DNA of 64,000 nucleotides from Patella vulgata (Eukaryota > Mollusca > Gastropoda > Patellidae), in NCBI RefSeq assembly GCF_932274485.2, contig NC_065881.2, positions 63,498,702-63,562,701 on the forward strand, given 5' to 3'. Within the stretch, counting starts at the first letter, position 1. Every line of letters begins with the position of its first letter. The translations under genes were made by a program, and so were the position numbers. Below, piece after piece: positions 11,737 to 23,900 of this stretch. The notes under the pieces were generated by a model. It saw nothing but the letters and a program-made list of their open reading frames with translations, made no database searches and had not been told where the DNA came from.

Positions 11737-12125
11737 TAAACATACATTATGCAAGAGCTAAATCTGCCTTGTGCAGGTCTTTCTTTAGGCATGAAATGTT
11801 ATATAAACTAGTAATTAGACATTTATTAACAAAACAAGACCATAATCGACTCTCGATGGCATCAGATACTCGAGATTTTAACTAGATTGAAACGGTTCGC
11901 CATTTAAAAATTTAATTTAAAAATGGGAAAGTGAGGTTAAGTCCCAATTATACCAGTGCTCTGATTACCACTGTGCACACATCTTGTCAAAACTACAATG
12001 ATAACTTGGCTGAGAATGAAGTAATTTGAATGAAATTTTCAATATTTTCTTGTTTTATCATCTATTTTTGAATTATTATAGCAAGAATGACCAACTCTTT
12101 ATTAAACTCTTAACTAATGTATCTT
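11737..12125 (-). repeat. GATAAAGAGCTGG family, minus orientation
   Basis: ACATTATGCAAGAGCTAAAT, CAGGTCTTTCTTTAGGCATG, GACCATAATCGACTCTCGAT, TTGTCAAAACTACAATGATA, and the reversed AAGAGTTGGTCATTCTTGC at the far end. Near 12070 it shows the unbroken sequence into which the Tc1 element inserted in a sister copy. Confidence 0.68.
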
Positions 12126-12399
12126 TAATAAACTATAAAACATACTTATGAGATTTTATTGTTTGGATGGGTGGGTGCACTCTTTTTATTTTGCAAACTG
12201 AAATTAAAGCTGTCTGAAGCTAAATTTGCCTATGCAGATATTTCTCTCGGCATTAAATGTTATATAAATTATTAACAGGACAAGATCATAATCAACTCTT
12301 GATGCCATCGGATAGGCCTACTCAAGATTTTAACCAGATTAGAATGGTTCGACTATTTAATGATTTAATTTAACAAGAGCATCGCTACTGATGCAATAT

Positions 12400-12830
12400 A
12401 CGTCCACATTCCTGTTTTGATTGATATATGGTACTTTTTAAAATGAAGAGAATGAAATATGAAATGGCTGTAATATGTTAAGAGGCAAAGAAGGCTAGGC
12501 GTTAGGTTTGTTTTGCCAAATTTACAGACAAAATATTAACAAAACAGTGGGTGTGACACTGCCCCAGGGGGTTTGGGCATGCACCAAAATAAATAGTTGC
12601 TGTCTTTACGGTATTAGGAATAAATATGAAAAATTCCAAGATGATCCATTCGGAATTTCAGCCTGTAGACGATAAATACATAAATTGGGCATATGGCGCT
12701 GCCCCTGGGGGTTGGATATGGAACAATATAAATAGGTGCCACCCTGTTATTGAAATGATTAATATGCTAAATTTGAACAAAATCTGTTAAATTGCAACCT
12801 GTAGAGTATTTACCAATAAAAACTAACGAT
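12400..12830 (-). repeat. Inverted relative of the 2.1-2.9 kb tandem modules
   Basis: About three modules on the minus strand, recognised by the reverse of GCATGCCCAAACCCCCTGGG, of TATTCCTAATACCGTAAAGA and of the CTACAGGCTGAAATTCCGA core. The array is flanked by copies of the GATAAAGAGCTGG repeat family on both sides, as at 2.1 kb, so the two form one composite family. Confidence 0.7.
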
Positions 12831-13128
12831 TGTTATACATAATAGTTGTCGGAAAAACAATTGAATAGTTTCATGGCTTGAACTTTGACCCCGAATATCT
12901 CGAAAATGCCCCAACGGCGGACTGATGACCACTCGGCATCGTATTCTATGTGGACGTATAAAAATGGGGAAGAGAGACTAAGCCTCGAAACCAGTATTGT
13001 GGTTACGATAATACACAATCAATATATAGATCTTGTCAAAACTACAAACAGTGACAACTTGACTCATAATAAAGTAATTTGAATGAAATTTTGAGTATAT
13101 TCATTTTGCATTATCTATTTTTGAACTA

Positions 13129-14659
13129 TACTATTCAAAAAAAGTAGGGGATATTTGATTTTGGGGGCATAATACTAAAATATGCAAATGACTACGAAAA
13201 AAGTCACTATAGAACCTAACAGAAGAAACATTTCCAGTTACATGTGACGCCCAAACGCACCAATAGCTACCGCATGGAATGCAGGTGATGCTTGGGATCA
13301 TCATGGGGGTCCAACCCAAGATTTGCACGACTCTGACTTTGAATGTTACAGTCATTGTGGCATTGAATTCCAGGGTGGAAACATCAGTTTAATTGTTTTA
13401 GTGACCAGAAAACAAATTTTGATATGCGTAGGCTTACCCAAAATGAAAGGTTACGTGCCCTTGGCATGCTACAGATTGGCACAACACAGGCGGTTGTGGC
13501 GCGGACGATGAATGTTTCTCAGTCTGTCATAAGCAGGCTATGGTCCAGATACCGTGATACACAATCTGTACAGGACAGACCACGCTCAGGTCGACCAAGG
13601 GCGACAACTCAAGCCCAGGATCGATTTATCCGTACCTTGGCCTTGAGAAATCGTGTCATCACAGCAAATCAGATCAGCGCTCGTCTTCGAACAGACACTG
13701 GTGTGAGAGTGAGTGGCCAGACGATTCGGAATCAACTGCATAGGGGTCACCTTCGCGCCTGACGTCCTCGCGTGATCCCTTGTTTGAGAGATCATCACAT
13801 TCAGGCAAGACGTCGTTGGTGTAGGGATCGTCAACACTGGGATAATCGACGCTGGAGCAATGTGATGTTTTCAGATGAGTCAAGGTTCACTGTTGATTTT
13901 TTGGACAGACGTAGGAGGGTGTGGCGTCGTCGAAACGAGCGCTTCCAAGACGTTAACGTCATCAGACATGATCGATTTGGGGGTGGTTCTGTTATGGTGT
14001 GGGGAGGCATCACTGTTGCTGGAAGAACGGCTTTACATGTTGTTGCAGGGCGTGTTACAGGCCAGTACTACCGGGACAACATCTTGGCAGTCCATGTTGT
14101 GCCGTTCGCACGACGTCATGGCCGCCGTTTCATCTTCCAGGATGACAACGCAAGATGTCACAGGGCCAGGATCGTTACAGGTTACCTCCAACAACAGAAC
14201 ATCACCACATTACCTTGGCCAGCACTGAGTCCCGACCTCTCCCCCATCGAGCATGTCTGGGACATGCTTGGACAGAGGTTACGTCAACGTCAACAACGTC
14301 CTGCCAATGTCCAAGAACTTGCTGCTGCGTTGCAACAGGAATGGGACAATCTGGACCAAAATGACCTTAGACGTCTCATTAGGAGTATGCCACGTCGGAT
14401 CAATGCTTGTTTGGCAAACAGAGGAGGATTTACCCGTTACTGACTTGGTTGTGATGCTGTGGTAACTTTGCTGTTTGACCCCGGGTATCATTTTACCCTT
14501 ATAATGGTCAGTCTGTGCCTTACTTAGTCTAACAATCATTTGGAATAAATCGATGAATGTGAACTTCATTTCATTTTGTCATTTGTTTCTTCGTCAGTTT
14601 CATTAGGTGACTTTAATAACACTTAAAAATCAAATATCCCCTACTTTTTTTGAATAGTA
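13129..14659 (+). mobile_element. Tc1-like (Tc1/mariner) DNA transposon, 1,531 bp
   Basis: Perfect 34-bp terminal inverted repeats (13129-13162 and 14626-14659) begin TACTATTCAAAAAAAGTAGG. TA dinucleotides at 13127-13128 and 14660-14661 are the target duplication. The flanks join into one copy of an older repeat family (TTGAAC-TA-TTATATCAAGAATG), matching the uninterrupted copy near 12070. Inside is a 339-codon transposase frame with one stop codon. Identical inverted repeats and the nearly open frame indicate recent arrival. Confidence 0.95.
13424..14443 (+). CDS. Tc1-like transposase (DD34E), one in-frame TGA
   Basis: The frame from ATG 13424 to TGA 14441-14443 would be 339 residues, the usual Tc1 size. 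The N-terminal third carries the paired helix-turn-helix region (RLRALGMLQIGTTQAVVA..., SVISRLWSRYRDT, then the GRPR AT-hook-like motif RSGRPRATT). The catalytic DDE domain has FSDESRF, VMVWGGI, FQDDNARCHRA and SPDLSPIEHVWD; 34 residues separate the second Asp and the Glu, hence DD34E. A TGA at 13760-13762 falls at HLRA*RP in the same frame; the family has Arg here, and CGA to TGA is a single CpG-type change. So this copy is probably inactive, though it could be read through at low level. The 3' half alone forms a 223-codon ORF with an internal Met. Confidence 0.93.
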
Positions 14660-14719
14660 TATTATATCAAGAATGCACTCTAAATCTTACATCATGATGT
14701 TGACATAGAAGACTAGGTG

Positions 14720-14785
14720 ACTTAAATGGGGTTTAATGTCCTATACTTTTCTGCACCAACCGAGCTAGTGAAGATTGGTTCCAGT
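14720..14785 (-). repeat. SINE family 2 tail fragment, minus orientation
   Basis: AAATGGGGTTTAATGTCCTA and TTTTCTGCACCAACCGAGCT match the reversed family 2 end, near the Tc1 element. Confidence 0.6.
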
Positions 14786-14984
14786 GAAGCCACTGATGGT
14801 CTTTTGACTGTTGCCAGTGTTGAATCTGGATCAAATAATTCTGTGAGATTAGCTGTAATGCAGAAATGGTTGAATTTACAAAAAGATGTGGATGGTGTGA
14901 AGATTTTGCAATATTCGGCAACCTCTGCAGATGATATAAGTATAAGAATATGGTCAATAAATTTATCTGAAACTTTGAACAATT

Positions 14985-16225
14985 TTATAATATTTCATAA
15001 TAAAAATAACGAGTGACAAAATGGGGTTATAATTTTTGGGTGTTTTGATATTCGAGACTGAAATAGTTAATGTTAATGGGAGGGAACTGTGGTCAAAACG
15101 GAAATAGAACTACCATGGCAATAACAATATGGCCGCCAATTGTTTTTCTGTTGAATAGAATTAACGATAATTGCTGTAATTTGGAAAAGCGGAGAAGGTA
15201 ATAATCAAATTCAAAATTTGAATAAATAAAATAATAGATGAATTCTTACTCTATGAGATAAAATTCAAGAAAACGATAAAATCATTTGAATGCCACGCGA
15301 TTTGTGTGAAATTAATTTAATGACACAAAATATTCCCCATCAAATATCAGTAGGGCCTAATAAGGTTAAGCCCAACGATGCTCTTCATTTTCAGACCTTG
15401 CTTAATTATTAGGAGAGAGGTCATATAGATCTAGGCCCTGTTCCTCAATTTCTGAATAAAATATTGTTTAAAAAAACCTCTCAAAAACCTTGCTTTAAAG
15501 GGCGTACAATAACAATGTTACAATGATAGGATGACCCGTGCACTTTACAGAAAGTTGGTCTCGACACGGCTAAATGTGCACGCTTCAGTTGCGTGTCTCG
15601 AACTGATTTCTGACTACCCCGCACTCGCTTTGAGTCGATAAATAGCCATGGCACGTGCAATTCTCTACAGATATATCAACTATTACAGCCGTAAAAAATC
15701 TATTGTTGACGATTTTGAATAGCAGTAAAATTTAGCTTCTTGGTTATTACAGCAGCTTTGGTAATTACGTTTGTTTTATTTTTTAAATTGCTTTATCATT
15801 AACTGTACCGTTAAGAGCGGCATCTTTTGGTTTAGTACAAATACTATCTCTGAATCACTTTCTTTAGCAGGAACATGATACTAGCAGTAGTTTCATTTTA
15901 CTTTTACAAGTTTCTTAAAACAATTGTTGAGTTGTCTAAAGTGCTTATTTCTAAATTCAATTTCTTGTTCTAGCTTTCTGTTATGTTTCGTAAAAAAGTA
16001 GTCTTGATTATCCCGACCTGTCAATCAGACGTAGAATGGTCGATAGACTGGTTAAGCGAGACTAATTTCAAAACAAGGGCACGTAACCTATCTTTTACTC
16101 AAAAGTGTCTGGATGTTATGGACGCAACTTGGAACCAGTTTTCAGTCTATTATTTATAGATGATTAATGGTCATAGCTTATTAAGTACAACATGATCGTT
16201 TATTTAGTGACTATAATTGTGTGAA
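14985..16225. other. Mostly unique intergenic stretch, candidate promoter region of WDR97
   Basis: About 1.2 kb not matching repeats seen elsewhere in the window, less AT-rich around 15530-15660 (CTCGACACGGC, TTGCGTGTCTCGAACTG, CCGCACTCGCTTTGAGTCG). A partial RFX X-box-like palindrome CTACCATGGCAAT lies at 15110-15122. No clear TATA box or 5' exon could be fixed. Confidence 0.35.
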
Positions 16226-16231
16226 ACTGAT

Positions 16232-16770
16232 TTGAGGCTTGGCATATATATAAATATTGTGGCGTAATTGTCGAGATATTTGGAGATATTTATTTATGGT
16301 GGGTCACCCTAACAATGGCTCTATTTTTTAGAACTTTGAAATAGGCAAAAATGTTTTTTAAAAAAAGCACATATTAATGTAGTGATTTATATTCAATTTT
16401 TGAAAAAAATAATAATTTTTAATCAATGTGTTCAGTGAAATATGTGAACAGTTCAAATTGAATAGCAGTTGTTTACACCTGCTTAAAAGGCTTAGTGCAT
16501 TCTAGGCTACACGTTTTTTTAAAATTATTTTTTTGTCGTTTGTGAATCAGCCGTTTCTAATTACTTCCACATTGTGTTGTAGGATATGTTTTTATGTGTT
16601 CATTACAAAATGGCACCTGAAACCATAGGGTAGGCCTACACGACTCGTGCACTGATTGTGCCTTAAATATTAGATATTAGGATCCTATAGTTTCACGGCA
16701 AGATAACAACATCAATATTCATTGAAATCGATCAATATTGAATTCTAATTCGTATTTTTAATTTCAAATA
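16232..16770 (+). repeat. Interspersed repeat shared with 59.2-59.7 kb
   Basis: From GGCTCTATTTTTTAGAACTT through CAGCACATATTAATGTA, AATCAGCCGTTTCTAATTAC, AAATGGCACCTGAAACCATA and CGGCAAGATAACAACATC; the same order recurs at 59232-59710, and a reversed piece lies at about 530-620. The preceding 16228-16305 (GCTTGGCATATATATAAATA) also occurs at 1730-1795. Class unknown. Confidence 0.62.
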
Positions 16771-17050
16771 TTAAAAGGAGACTGATCAGTCGTCCTGACC
16801 TAAACTTGCCACTGAATTTTAATAATAGTTTAGTAGGACTAGGACTGAGAGAGCCACCATCTACTTACCTTGGATATGTTAAAAAGTCAATGAATAGCTA
16901 CAAGAACATTGGTAGACTTTTTTCTTTTGTGAAATTGACACATTCTTTTGCTGGCCAGCATTTCATGTTTATTAATATTAATATTTGAATAGTGTTGATC
17001 TTGTCTTAAATAGCATAATAATGTTTATACAATAAAAAGTAGACAGGGCT

Positions 17051-17572
17051 TTGAAATTGCATTAAAAGTAAAGCTCCAGTATGTTACTGGACAAGTTGAT
17101 TTTGATGAAGTTATGTAGCCTATCTGGTGTTTTAAATTTAGGGAAAGAATGTAGAAAAACTATAAAGTAATTCAACAGTAGGTAAGTATAACAGGATGTG
17201 GCAGTGGTATGGTAGTTACCAATTAATGATATATTTTTAATATCAATTCGTAACTAATTATATCATTAACTCCACAACTTTATTATCTTTGTGCGTGGAG
17301 TTTTGATTTTCTTGAAATTGCATTAAAAGTAAAGCTCCAGTATGTTACTGGACAAGTTGATTTTGATGAAGTTATGTAGCCTATCTGGTGTTTTAAATTT
17401 AGGGAAAGAATGTAGAAAAACTATAAAGTAATTCAACAGTAGGTAAGTATAACAGGATGTGGCAGTGGTATGGTAGTTACCAATTAATGATATATTTTTA
17501 ATATCAATTCGTAACTAATTATATCATTAACTCCACAACTTTATTATCTTTGTGCGTGGAGTTTTGATTTTC
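17051..17572. repeat. Perfect tandem duplication, 2 x 261 bp
   Basis: 17051-17311 and 17312-17572 appear identical by eye over their whole length (TTGAAATTGCATTAAAAGTA ... GCGTGGAGTTTTGATTTTC). It ends about 150 bases before the first WDR97 coding exon. Either a very recent duplication or an assembly error. Confidence 0.9.
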
Positions 17573-17719
17573 TTGGCAACTCTACAAAAAAGTTTGCCAT
17601 TATAACTAATCATAACACAAAGTATTCTTGATTCTTTTGTAAAATTAAAATTGCCTTAAGTTTCCATTAATCATGGCTCCTTATTCATTTTAATAGCTGC
17701 AGAATTTAACAAATTAAAG

Positions 17720-17989
17720 ATGGAAGGAATACCCACTACAAAAAGAGCCACTACTGGTTCCTTAAAAAGTGAATCAGAAATTGAATTTTTAGTGAACAGA
17801 AAAAAGAATGTTATTTCTCTGAAAGCCAGATATCATTGGTCACTGTTGCGCAACTCAATTCGTATAACAGTGGATTCCATCTCAGAAACTGATTCTAAAG
17901 ATGTGGTTGTTACTCATGGTATTCATCATGTACGTAAAATGAATCATCCCCACTGTGTTCAACAAGTTGCTATGATAAACACAAGACAG
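17720..17989 (+). CDS. WDR97: WDR97-like exon 1 (first coding exon found)
   Basis: 90 codons from ATG to donor CAG|GTGGGT. A potential acceptor (TAGCTGCAG) ends at about 17702 and the frame stays open across it as FNKLK before the Met, so a 5' exon may exist upstream. Encodes MEGIPTTKRATTG..., then the RYHWSLLRNSIRI block. Confidence 0.82.
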
Positions 17990-20900
17990 GTGGGTATTAT
18001 TAAGTAGTATGTGTTCTGGGTGAGTTTCTTTTAAGCGTACTATCTCATCAGTGGGTGGGTAGAGCTTATGGGTGATGATCAATAAAAACAACTTTCCAGT
18101 GGTAATATCAGTGGTAATATAGAATGCAGAACTGTTTGGATGGAACTAAAAACCAAGGGTTGCATACACATTGCCTGTACATATTCCAAGTATAACTATT
18201 TCTGGTTCTGTCACCTATCAGATTCCTTAAGATTTCGAATTTGAAGAAAAGTAAGCATAACCATGACTTTAATTTTACTGTAATATATCTACATGTATGT
18301 ATGTCAGAAAGTAGAATGTGTATATGCCACTTGATATTTTAATGTTGCAATCAAGATATTTATTTCTCAATGTACTTTTAATTTACAGGAATACATAACA
18401 ACAGATGGAAGAGGTTTCCGAATATTTTTAGAAGATGGTAGAAGAAAAGCTAACATTATTCCTGAAGAAACTATGGACCGAGTTATATATTCTTCACAAA
18501 CAGATCAATATGTTGGCTGGCAACACAAAACAGATCAATTATATGTAAGTGTGTGACCCATGGTCGCTGGCTCATGGTAGACTTTTCCAATACATTATGG
18601 GAGATTAGATAAAGAGTTGGAAGTTCTCAGTACAATAGTTAAAAACTAGACGATGTAAAGGGAATTTGCTGAAAATTTCAGTCAAATTGATCCACTCTGT
18701 ACCGAGAATTGAATATTAGGCCAAGCCTCGATCATCATTACTAAAGTTGGTACGATAAAAAACATAGTCTCGATTATCCATATTTATACGCCCACATTTT
18801 CATGTTGATGTATATTGCCGTCTCCCCATCTGTCTGCCCGTCCATCCACAATTTGTTTGTGGACACTCTACAGGTCACAATTTTTGGGGAATTTAACGAA
18901 ACTTAAAATATATGTTTATATCACTGTTACACTCTAATGATGGGTGAGTTCGAAAATCAGACCAAAACTGCCGGACGAAATGGCCACCCCTCGTACGCAA
19001 ATAGTGTACATATGGTATATCAATGTTGTGGACCCAAAGATTTTGGTTCCTTACAATATTCGCGCATATCGGATCATAACTTCCTGAATTATGGCCATTG
19101 ATTGTACGAAAAATCGTGTTTTTAGCTTGTGGTCCCTCCAGAGGTCACATTTTTTATCCGATCTAAAACAACGTTTGAATATTTCATCGTTCATGCCCTT
19201 AATTCTGGTTGAGTTCGAATTTCGTGAAAATCGGACCAAAACTGCCAGACGAAATGGCCACCCCTCGTACGCAAATAGTGTATATATGGTATATCAAAGT
19301 TGTGGACCCTCTAGAGGCCACAATTTTGATCCGATTTTGATGAAACTTGAAATACATGTTTATAACCCAAAGATAAAATCACGTTTTTAGCTTGTCCCTC
19401 TAGAGGTCACAATTTTTACCTGATTGAAAAAAAGGTTTGAATGTTTCACCGTTACTCCCTAATGACGGCTGGGTTCGAATTTAGGACCAAAACTGCTGGA
19501 CAAAATGGCCGCCCCTCATATGCAAATAGTGTAAATATGTGATTTATCTAGGTTGTGGTCCCTCTAGAAGTCACAATTTTGATCCAATTTTGATGAAACT
19601 TGAATATATCTTTATAACCCAAAGATCTGAGTTCCTTTCGATATTCGTGCGTATCGAATCGTAACTTCCTGAATTATGGCCCTTGATTGTACGAAAAATC
19701 GCTTTTTGTTTAGCTTGTTCTCTATCCTTCTCTTACAAAATGTGGGCAGTGGATTTTATCTAAATTGCATAAAATCGTTTTGTGAAACGCACCCTATCTT
19801 AAGTTAGGATGACATTTTAGTTTAAGATGATTTTAAAAAGATTAACAAATAATAATTAAAAGATTTTATCCAAAACATACAAATAGTAATTACTAGAAGA
19901 ATACCCGGCTTCGCTCGGGGGTCATAACCCCGAAACCAGAAGTGGTAGACTAACGCCACCTGGCCTATGTTACTCCCCGGTCCGAGCTATATCCCAAATT
20001 TCAGACTCGGGGCAGACCTAGTGTAGCCGCCAACCCCGAACAGACAGACAAACAGATAAACGACAGTCACAAATATTAGTATAGATAATTTTGAGTTTAC
20101 ATTATTGAAGATATTTTTACCACACAAGATTGCCAGATAGAAAGTGACTGTTTCAACCTTTTTGTATATTAATAGCCATAATATATTTCCCAAATATGTA
20201 ATTTGACAGTTTGTCAGGTGTATCATACCATAATTCTATTGGAGTTTTGTAGCACAAAATAGTGGTTGAAAACAGAATTATTAGGGTAGCTGGAAATTAT
20301 AACGTTAATTATAAATCCTGTTCAATCGACTCCACTGTGTATTCAGAATGATTGTCAGTTGATTTCTTTCAAAAGAATAGATATCTAACTTGCATTTGAT
20401 TCCATTTGGATTAAAATTGTTTTTTGACATTGCTGATGTTGAGAGCTGTAATCAAAAATTTGTTAACTTGTATTTCCGGTATTTGAGTGTCAATAAATGA
20501 AGGCACTAATTATCTGATGCAAGCGATCTTCACGGCCAGCGCTTCTATAAAAGGCCACAAGTTATGTCATTATACAGTAATTAAAGGAACACGATATAGC
20601 TGCTACCTGAATGGATAATCTGTAAGAAATCAGATTCTCTGCTGCTCAAAACAATGCAAAGATTGACATTTATTTGTGCTTGTTTATCCACATTTTTCTG
20701 TTTAATCTAATATTAGAATTTGGCTTAAATCTGTTTATTATTTTTTTTTAAGTTAATGGAAAAAGATGAATTAGAGATCATATCACAGGTACGAACACCG
20801 GATAAAGTGTTTCTAGCTACATATAATAGTAACACAGGAGAAGTACTAACAGTTGGTCCAAACTTTATAATGGTAAGTTTAGTAGTTATCAGTAACATCA

Positions 20901-23900
20901 TAGTAAGGGTCAATAGCACAGGGGGAAAATTCTTAATACTCATGCATGGACTCGCAAAAATCATTGAATGTTCGAAAATTTCTAATACTGGCACTACTTC
21001 CCCCCATATCATTAAAGTTACTGATCGTCATTAGTATTTTTTTTTTAATTAAATATTTAGTTTTTCATGGCTTGATTATTTAACATTTAATTAAACATGC
21101 ATTATGCAAGAGCTAAATCTGCCTATTGCAGCTTAAATGTTACATAAATTATTAATTAGACAATAATTAACTTACCAAGACCATAATCAACTCTCAATGC
21201 AGTCAGATGACTCCGATATTTAGTAGATTTGAATATGTTTTGTGGTTGATGAAAGACTTTATTATCATAACAGCGGTAGTATTAATGACAGTCGAGGTTA
21301 GATAATAATTGTATCGCCAATAGCTTGGCTCAGAATGAAGTAATTTGACTGAAATTTTCAGCATATTCTCTTTTCATTATCTATTTTGTAACTATTGTAG
21401 TGAGAACTTCCAGCTCTTTATCTAATTTTACCTAATGCCGCTTTAAAAATGGGTTCTCGCGTACAAACTGGGTGATTTTATGGTATATATGGACTAAAAA
21501 CATATTCAAACTATGCTTATGCTTCAAATCCTTCTCAAACATTGTAATTGCGAAGGAATGCCCTGCTATTAAAATTCGATCAAACCAGGTCATGTTTACG
21601 TCACGTCTTGGGTGTCAGTGGAGAATTCATTGCATACATAAGACGATGTTGTCTTTAATCGCTTACTATTTCTTACAAATATCGAATCCTAATTAAATCC
21701 TCGAATTATCCACTACCCGCGTCTTTTTCCGTCATTTTTATCTCAGAAAGTATTGTACGTCTAACTCTTCATAAAGTTTATCAACTTGTACATCAAGCGC
21801 TCAATGTTCGCTTGTGACCTTTGACATCACGCGTGCAGAAGTTCCTAATCGTCAGGCTGTTGATTAGGGGAACCCTTACATTTTTGTCCTGTATACGCTC
21901 CATGAGTGTTTTTCGGGGAATCCAGTATTTTTCTAGTGAGATTGGATATCTCTACTTTCCATATATACCAAAATTGCCATACCTTTATTGGAAATAACCA
22001 CCGATAAATACTTTTCTGGGACCCCATCTTTAAGAAAAACAATATTTAAATATCAATAGTAGATAATGTCCCAGCTTGCATTCAGTTGATTTAAGAAGTG
22101 GCCTGTCTTAATTATGATTTCATTGAAAATCATAAGTGCCACTGGTGGTTGTATACTATATCATCTGCAGTAGATGCCAGATGTTGACAAAGTAATTCAT
22201 CATATCTTTGTAAATGCTGAACAGAATTGAACCATTTTTAGACTGATATTCCTATTAGAGATTCTACTTTTACAATATATTGTAGTTTGCAAGAGATTAA
22301 CAATGTTTGTAAAATAAATTTTTAGCTTAATTTATGAAATTCCCCAGTGCATTGTAATTATCATTTATATAATTTTACTGTCTAGTTTGGTTATATAATT
22401 TTATGTAATTGGTAAAAGAAAAGTGGATATATATATTTTGCAGTAACAATGTCATAGTTTATATATGAATATTTATATTTATTCTTTTGACAGACTATAG
22501 CATTTCGTTATGCTGCACGACATCTTATACCTAACAAAACAATAAAAACAGAGTTTGGTGAAGATAATATGTTTAATATGATGGTATTAGAAGATACAGC
22601 TAGTCAGTCCCAGAGACTTTACTTAGCTATAGACAGTGGAGTTGTGGTATGTCAAGAACTTTGTCTTTTTTAAAATATTCTTCTGTAAAAATTTCTCAAT
22701 GGAAACATGGTGGGATTGTTCATATGGGCATTTAAGAAAGAACCAAAGTTCTCACTGGAACACATTTTGTAGAGTTCATAATATATTTTATAAAAACTTA
22801 CTCTTTTGTGATGTGTTGGCGTTTTTAGATCTAGCATGAATGACTTTGCTGCAGGTTACAATTTAATGGGGAATGAAAACTCGACTATGTTTTTAATTAA
22901 TTTTTATACGCCCACATTTTCATGTGGACATATTATGCTGTCACCCTTGTCTGTCCGTCTGTCCATCCACAATTGTTTGTGGACCCTCTACAGGTCACAA
23001 TATTTATCCGATTTTAACAAAAAACTTGAAATATAGGTCTACCCCTCAAAGATCTCGGTTCCTTTCGATGTTGGCATGTGTCAGACCATAACTTCATGAA
23101 TTATAATCACGTTTTTAGCTTGTGGACACTCTAGAGGTCACAATTTTCATCTGATTTTGATGAAACTTGATATGCATGTTTATAACCCAAAGATCTTGGT
23201 TCGATATTCGCGTACATCGGATCGTAACTTCCTGAATTATGGCTCCTGATTTTATGAAAAATCGCATTTTTAGCTTGTGGTATCTCGAGAGGTCACAATT
23301 ATTATCCGATTTAAAACAAAATGTTCAAATACATCACCGGACAAAATGGCCGCCCCTCGTTGTAAATAGTAAAAATATTGTATATCAAGGTTGTGGACCC
23401 TCTAGAGGTAAAAATTTTGATCTGATTTTGATGAAACTTGAAATACATGTTTATAACCCAAAGATCTTGGTGCTGAATATCGGATCATAACTTCCTGAAT
23501 TATGGCCCTTGATTGTACGAAAAATCACGTTTTAGCTTGTGGTCCCACTAGAGGGCACAATTTTTATCCGATTTTAAAAACCGTTTGAATATATCACCAT
23601 TACACCCTAATGATGGTTCAAAATGGTCGCCCTTCCAACGCAAATAGTGTGAAAATATGGTATATTAAGGTTGTAGACCCTCTAGAGGCCACAATTTTGA
23701 TCCGATGTTGATGGAACTTGAAATGTATGTTTATAATAACCCCAAAATCTTGGTTCCTTTTAATTTTAACTTCCTAGATTATGGCCCCTGATTATACGAA
23801 AAATCAAATTTTTTAGCTTGTGGATTCTCTAGAGGTCAGAATTTTTATCCGATTTTAAAAACTGTTTAAATATATCACCATTCCATTATAATGAAGGTTG

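Larger units (their letters stand above)
12975..14705 (-). repeat. GATAAAGAGCTGG family copy interrupted by the Tc1-like element
   Basis: Left part about 12995-13128 (TCTTGTCAAAACTACAAACA, AATGAAATTTTGAG, GCATTATCTATTTTTGAAC) and right part from 14660 (TTATATCAAGAATGCACTC) join into one family copy once the transposon and one TA are removed. Confidence 0.72.

Noticed and set aside
13586-14013. Minus-strand ORFs across the Tc1 element
   Set aside because: Antisense shadows of the transposase frame.
16806-16988. 60-codon ORF upstream of WDR97 as a first exon
   Set aside because: It overlaps the edge of an interspersed repeat and no donor joins it in phase to the acceptor at about 17702 with clear support.
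19091-19390. Coding ORF of 99 codons
   Set aside because: It lies wholly within ATACGCCCACATTTT family modules and recurs as fragments in other copies; a by-product of the repeat.
22836-23490. ORFs of 66 and 83 codons
   Set aside because: Same family of repeat modules, no motif, no splice support.
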